Shown here: positions 45,663-48,767 of the stretch, piece after piece
How the letters are laid out: each line of letters starts with the position of its first letter
Position numbering within the stretch: the stretch's first letter is position 1
NCBI GenBank assembly: GCA_013389025.1
Contig: JACAED010000100.1
Span: 1 to 48,767 of the forward strand
DNA: 48,767 nucleotides
Source: Hydrogenophilaceae bacterium
Lineage (GTDB): Bacteria; Pseudomonadota; Gammaproteobacteria; Burkholderiales; Thiobacillaceae
Direction: 5' to 3'
Notes under the pieces: generated by a model
Seen by the model: only the letters and a program-made list of their open reading frames with translations
Databases searched by the model: none
Told to the model about the DNA's origin: nothing
Made by a program: the position numbers and the translations under genes

Positions 45663-47117
45663 ATGATCAATGACTCTCTAAAGCAATTGTCCGCCGCGCT
45701 GGCCGCAAAACAGATTTCCTCTGTAGAACTCGCCAGCCTGTATCTGGGGCGTATCGCCACACATAACGCACGGCTCAATGCCTTCATCACGGTCGACCGC
45801 GAAAAAACACTGGCCGAAGCCCGATCTGCCGACGCCCGCCGCGCGGCAGGAGAAACCGGCGCCATGCTGGGCATCCCCATCGCGCACAAGGATATTTTCT
45901 GTACGGATGGCTGGCGCACCACCTGCGGCTCGAAGATGCTGTCCAATTTCGTGGCGCCCTACGATGCCAGCATCATCGGCAAATTCAAGCAGGCCGGCAT
46001 GGTCAGTCTGGGCAAGACCAACATGGACGAATTCGCCATGGGGTCAAGCAACGAGACCAGCTTTTTTGGCGCCGTCAAAAACCCCTGGGATGAAAACGCC
46101 GTACCCGGCGGTTCCTCCGGCGGCTCGGCCGCAGCGGTGGCCGCAAGGCTGGCGCCCGCGGCCACCGGCACCGATACTGGCGGTTCCATCCGCCAGCCTG
46201 CCTCGTTGTGTGGCATTTCCGGCCTCAAGCCAACCTATGGCATCTGCTCGCGTTACGGCATGATCGCCTTCGCTTCCTCGCTCGATCAGGCCGGCCCCAT
46301 GGCGCCATCTGCCGAGGATTGCGCATTGCTGATGAACGTGATGGCCGGGTTTGACGAGCGCGATTCCACCAGCCTGGAGCGCGAACAAGAAGACTACGCC
46401 CGCGATCTGGATAAACCCTTAAGTGGATTGAAAATCGGCCTGCCGAAAGAGTTTTTCGCCGAAGGACTGTCTGCCGAAGTCGCGCAGAAGATTGACGGAG
46501 CCATCGCCGAATACAGGAAACTCGGTGCGCAAACGGTCGAGGTATCTTTGCCCAACATGGGGCTGTCCGTGCCAGTGTATTACGTGCTGGCACCGGCGGA
46601 GGCCTCTTCCAACCTTTCGCGTTTCGATGGCGTGCGCTATGGCTATCGCACGGCAGAGTACCGCGATCTGCTCGACATGTACGAAAAAACCCGTGCCGAA
46701 GGCTTTGGCGCCGAGGTCAAGCGCCGCATCATGATTGGCACCTATGTGCTCTCGCATGGCTATTACGATGCCTATTACTTACAGGCACAGAAAATCCGCC
46801 GCCTGATCGCTGCTGACTTTGCCGCCGCCTTCAAACAATGTGACGTCATTCTCGGTCCCACCGCGCCAACTCCCGCTTTCAATAGCGGCGAGAAGGCCAG
46901 CGACCCGGTTGCCATGTACCTGTCCGACATCTATACCATTGCGGTCAATCTGGCTGGCCTGCCCGGCATGTCCATCCCCTGCGGATTCTCGGCCAGTGGC
47001 CGGCCCATTGGATTGCAGCTTATCGGCAACCTGTTCTCCGAGGCCAGACTGCTGAACGTGGCGCATCAATATCAACTGCAATCTGATTGGCATTTGCGGC
47101 GGCCGACCGGTCTATGA
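45663..47117 (+). CDS. gatA: Asp/Glu-tRNA amidotransferase subunit A
   Basis: A 484-residue amidase-signature protein that frees ammonia from glutamine for the GatB site. The catalytic triad Lys (IAHKDIFC), cis-Ser and Ser nucleophile ([14 protein letters not shown] and [14 protein letters not shown]) are all visible. Length is standard. It is separated from gatB by 94 bases filled mostly by an inverted repeat. Confidence 0.97.
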   Translation: MINDSLKQLSAALAAKQISSVELASLYLGRIATHNARLNAFITVDREKTLAEARSADARRAAGETGAMLGIPIAHKDIFCTDGWRTTCGSKMLSNFVAPYDASIIGKFKQAGMVSLGKTNMDEFAMGSSNETSFFGAVKNPWDENAVPGGSSGGSAAAVAARLAPAATGTDTGGSIRQPASLCGISGLKPTYGICSRYGMIAFASSLDQAGPMAPSAEDCALLMNVMAGFDERDSTSLEREQEDYARDLDKPLSGLKIGLPKEFFAEGLSAEVAQKIDGAIAEYRKLGAQTVEVSLPNMGLSVPVYYVLAPAEASSNLSRFDGVRYGYRTAEYRDLLDMYEKTRAEGFGAEVKRRIMIGTYVLSHGYYDAYYLQAQKIRRLIAADFAAAFKQCDVILGPTAPTPAFNSGEKASDPVAMYLSDIYTIAVNLAGLPGMSIPCGFSASGRPIGLQLIGNLFSEARLLNVAHQYQLQSDWHLRRPTGL

Positions 47118-47128
47118 ACATCGAATCA

Positions 47129-47196
47129 ACCACAGAGGCACAGAGAACACAGAGAATTTTCTGTGGGTTTTCTCTGTGCCTCTGTGTCTCTGTGGT
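47129..47196. repeat. CACAGAG-type intergenic inverted repeat
   Basis: The left arm runs ACCACAGAGGCACAGAGAAC... and the right arm is its near reverse complement, ending ...CTCTGTGTCTCTGTGGT. There are a few mismatches and one offset around the short loop near 47157-47167. Within each arm the unit CACAGAG recurs. The same kind of element is found dispersed between genes in many environmental bacteria. It could form a long hairpin in the gatCAB mRNA, directly before the gatB ribosome-binding site. Confidence 0.88.
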
Positions 47197-47211
47197 GAAA
47201 GGTTGTAAGCA

Positions 47212-48648
47212 ATGAAATGGGAAGTCGTCATCGGGCTGGAGGTACACACCCAGCTCACCACGCACTCGAAAATCTTTTCCGGCAGCAGCACGGCGTTTGG
47301 CGCCGCGCCCAATACCCAGGCGAGCGCGGTGGACATCGCCTTGCCCGGCGTGCTGCCGGTGCTGAACAAGGGCGCAGTCGAGCGTGCGATCAAATTCGGC
47401 CTGGCCATTGGGGCAACCATCAACCGCGTCAACGTGTTCGACCGCAAGAATTATTTCTATCCCGATCTGCCCAAGGGCTACCAGATCAGTCAGCTGACCA
47501 AACCCATCGTCGAGTCCGGCTCGCTGAAAATCAATGTCGACGGCACGGAAAAAATCATCCGCATCACGCGCGCGCACATGGAAGAAGATGCGGGCAAGTC
47601 CTTGCATGAAGACTTCCATGGCATGACCGGCATTGATCTCAACCGTGCGGGCACGCCGCTGCTGGAAATCGTTTCCGAACCGGACATGCGCTCCAGTGCC
47701 GAAGCCGTGGCCTATGCCCGGGCGCTGCACAATCTCGTCACCTGGATCGGCATCTGCGACGGCAACATGCAGGAAGGCAGCTTCCGAGTGGACGCCAACG
47801 TCTCGGTACGCCCGCTGGGGCAGCAGGAATTCGGCACCCGGCGCGAAATCAAGAACCTCAACTCCTTCCGCTTTCTGGAACAGGCAATCGATTATGAAGT
47901 GCGCTGGCAGATCGAGACGCTGGAAGATGGCGGGCACATCGAGCAGGCCACCGTGCTGTTCGACCCGGACACCGGCGAAACCCGCATGATGCGCAGCAAG
48001 GAGGACGCGCATGATTACCGCTACTTCCCCGACCCCGATCTGCTGCCGGTTTGCCTGGATGAAGACTGGATAGAATCGATCCGCGCCGCCATGCCCGAGT
48101 TGCCGGAAGCCATGCAGGCACGCTTTGTCGGCCAATACGGCGTGACCGCTTACGATGCCAGCATACTGACTAGCTCACGCGCCCTTGCCGATTATTTCGA
48201 GGCGGCAGCGCAGGCATGCGGACAGGGCAAGCTTGCTGCCAACTGGATCATGGGTGAGTTGTCAGGTGCATTGAACAAGGCCGGACTCGGCATCACGCAC
48301 AGTCCGGTATCGTCCGCGCAACTGGCTCGTCTTATCACCCGCATTCAGGACGGCACGCTGTCCGGCAAGCTTGCCAAGCAGGTGTTTGAAGCGCTTTGGA
48401 ACGGCGAGGGCGAAGTCGATGCCATCATCGAGACGCGCGGCCTGAAGCAGGTCTCCGACACCAGAGAAATCGAGAAAATCGTCGACGAGGTACTGGCGGT
48501 GAATCAAAAGTCAGTTGAAGAATTCCGCGCCGGCAAGGAAAAGGCCTTCAACGCGCTGATCGGGCAGGTCATGAAAGCCAGCAAGGGCATGGCCAACCCG
48601 GCACAGGTCAACGAAATACTGAAATCGAGACTTGGAGCCTCTTATTGA
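47212..48648 (+). CDS. gatB: Asp/Glu-tRNA amidotransferase subunit B
   Basis: A 478-residue kinase-like subunit that activates misacylated tRNA with ATP and amidates it with ammonia from GatA. Hallmarks are [47 protein letters not shown], and a C-terminal YqeY-like tail domain ending in [16 protein letters not shown] sequence just after the inverted repeat acts as ribosome-binding site. In the 119 bases after its stop I see only a short weak inverted repeat (GAAACC / GGGTTTC near 48710-48726) without a T-tract. Confidence 0.97.
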   Translation: MKWEVVIGLEVHTQLTTHSKIFSGSSTAFGAAPNTQASAVDIALPGVLPVLNKGAVERAIKFGLAIGATINRVNVFDRKNYFYPDLPKGYQISQLTKPIVESGSLKINVDGTEKIIRITRAHMEEDAGKSLHEDFHGMTGIDLNRAGTPLLEIVSEPDMRSSAEAVAYARALHNLVTWIGICDGNMQEGSFRVDANVSVRPLGQQEFGTRREIKNLNSFRFLEQAIDYEVRWQIETLEDGGHIEQATVLFDPDTGETRMMRSKEDAHDYRYFPDPDLLPVCLDEDWIESIRAAMPELPEAMQARFVGQYGVTAYDASILTSSRALADYFEAAAQACGQGKLAANWIMGELSGALNKAGLGITHSPVSSAQLARLITRIQDGTLSGKLAKQVFEALWNGEGEVDAIIETRGLKQVSDTREIEKIVDEVLAVNQKSVEEFRAGKEKAFNALIGQVMKASKGMANPAQVNEILKSRLGASY

Positions 48649-48767
48649 TCCGAAACCAATGTACTTGAGAAAGTCATTCAACCCACATTTCTTCACCATC
48701 ATGACAGGAAACCACGCTGGGTTTCGCATCAATAACCGTTAGACCTCGGCGCGATATTGATTTGAAA

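Noticed and set aside
47020-48135. Minus-strand open frame of 371 codons across gatB
   Set aside because: It is a shadow of gatB, and its middle is the translated CACAGAG repeat, a frequent source of false genes.

Overview
The window reads as a chromosomal piece of a betaproteobacterium, most likely Nitrosomonadales-like (Gallionella/Sulfuricella/Thiobacillus type). The reasons are a complete exosortase-A (XrtA/PEP-CTERM) exopolysaccharide locus, the gatCAB // mreBCD-mrdA-rodA-rlpA-dacC-dat ... ybeD-lipB-lipA gene order, a NodIJ-like transporter and a DsrC/TusE-like protein. The genus cannot be fixed from the sequence alone. Coding density is very high. I saw no tRNA, rRNA, CRISPR array, transposase or integrase, and no gene-free stretch longer than 300 bases.

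Region 1 (about 1-24,900, almost all on the minus strand) is the XrtA exopolysaccharide cluster. Read in its direction of transcription it holds outer-membrane export lipoprotein, Wzz-like chain-length protein, tyrosine autokinase, TIGR03016 beta-barrel, ExeA-like ATPase, UDP-GlcNAc 2-epimerase, polysaccharide deacetylase, FemAB-like protein, glycosyltransferase 1, exosortase A fused to EpsI, glycosyltransferase 2, amidotransferase, glycosyltransferase 3, a further GT4, a CapK/PaaK-like adenylate-forming enzyme and an O-antigen-ligase-like membrane protein. An accessory tail follows: an asparagine-synthetase-like protein on the opposite strand whose catalytic N-terminal Cys is Ser, a sulfotransferase, another GT4 and a TPR protein. 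Genes are mostly 0-25 bp apart or overlapping, so long cotranscribed units are likely. No PEP-CTERM substrate protein is encoded here.

Region 2 (25,150-28,590, plus strand) is a tight set of MazG-like pyrophosphohydrolase, thioredoxin-like [2Fe-2S] ferredoxin, alpha/beta hydrolase and NodI/NodJ-like ABC exporter. A DsrC/TusE-like gene follows, with its own promoter embedded in nested inverted repeats and a strong terminator.

Region 3 (28,590-30,730) holds lipA, lipB and ybeD on the minus strand, with a small HMA-fold-like gene facing them between lipA and lipB.

Region 4 (30,770-36,880) is a periplasmic nitrate reductase module: a Crp/Fnr (DNR-like) regulator diverging from napDAGHB, with a perfect FNR/DNR box between them. 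napA carries an in-frame TAA exactly inside the twin-arginine motif of its signal peptide, while the rest of the gene is intact. This is the most striking observation in the window. The module sits between dat and ybeD, which I recall as neighbours in related genomes, so it looks inserted.

Region 5 (36,860-45,130, minus strand) is the cell-shape and wall operon mreB-mreC-mreD-mrdA-rodA-rlpA-dacC-dat. Region 6 (45,300-48,650, plus strand) is gatCAB for tRNA-dependent amidation, with an imperfect inverted repeat built from CACAGAG units between gatA and gatB.
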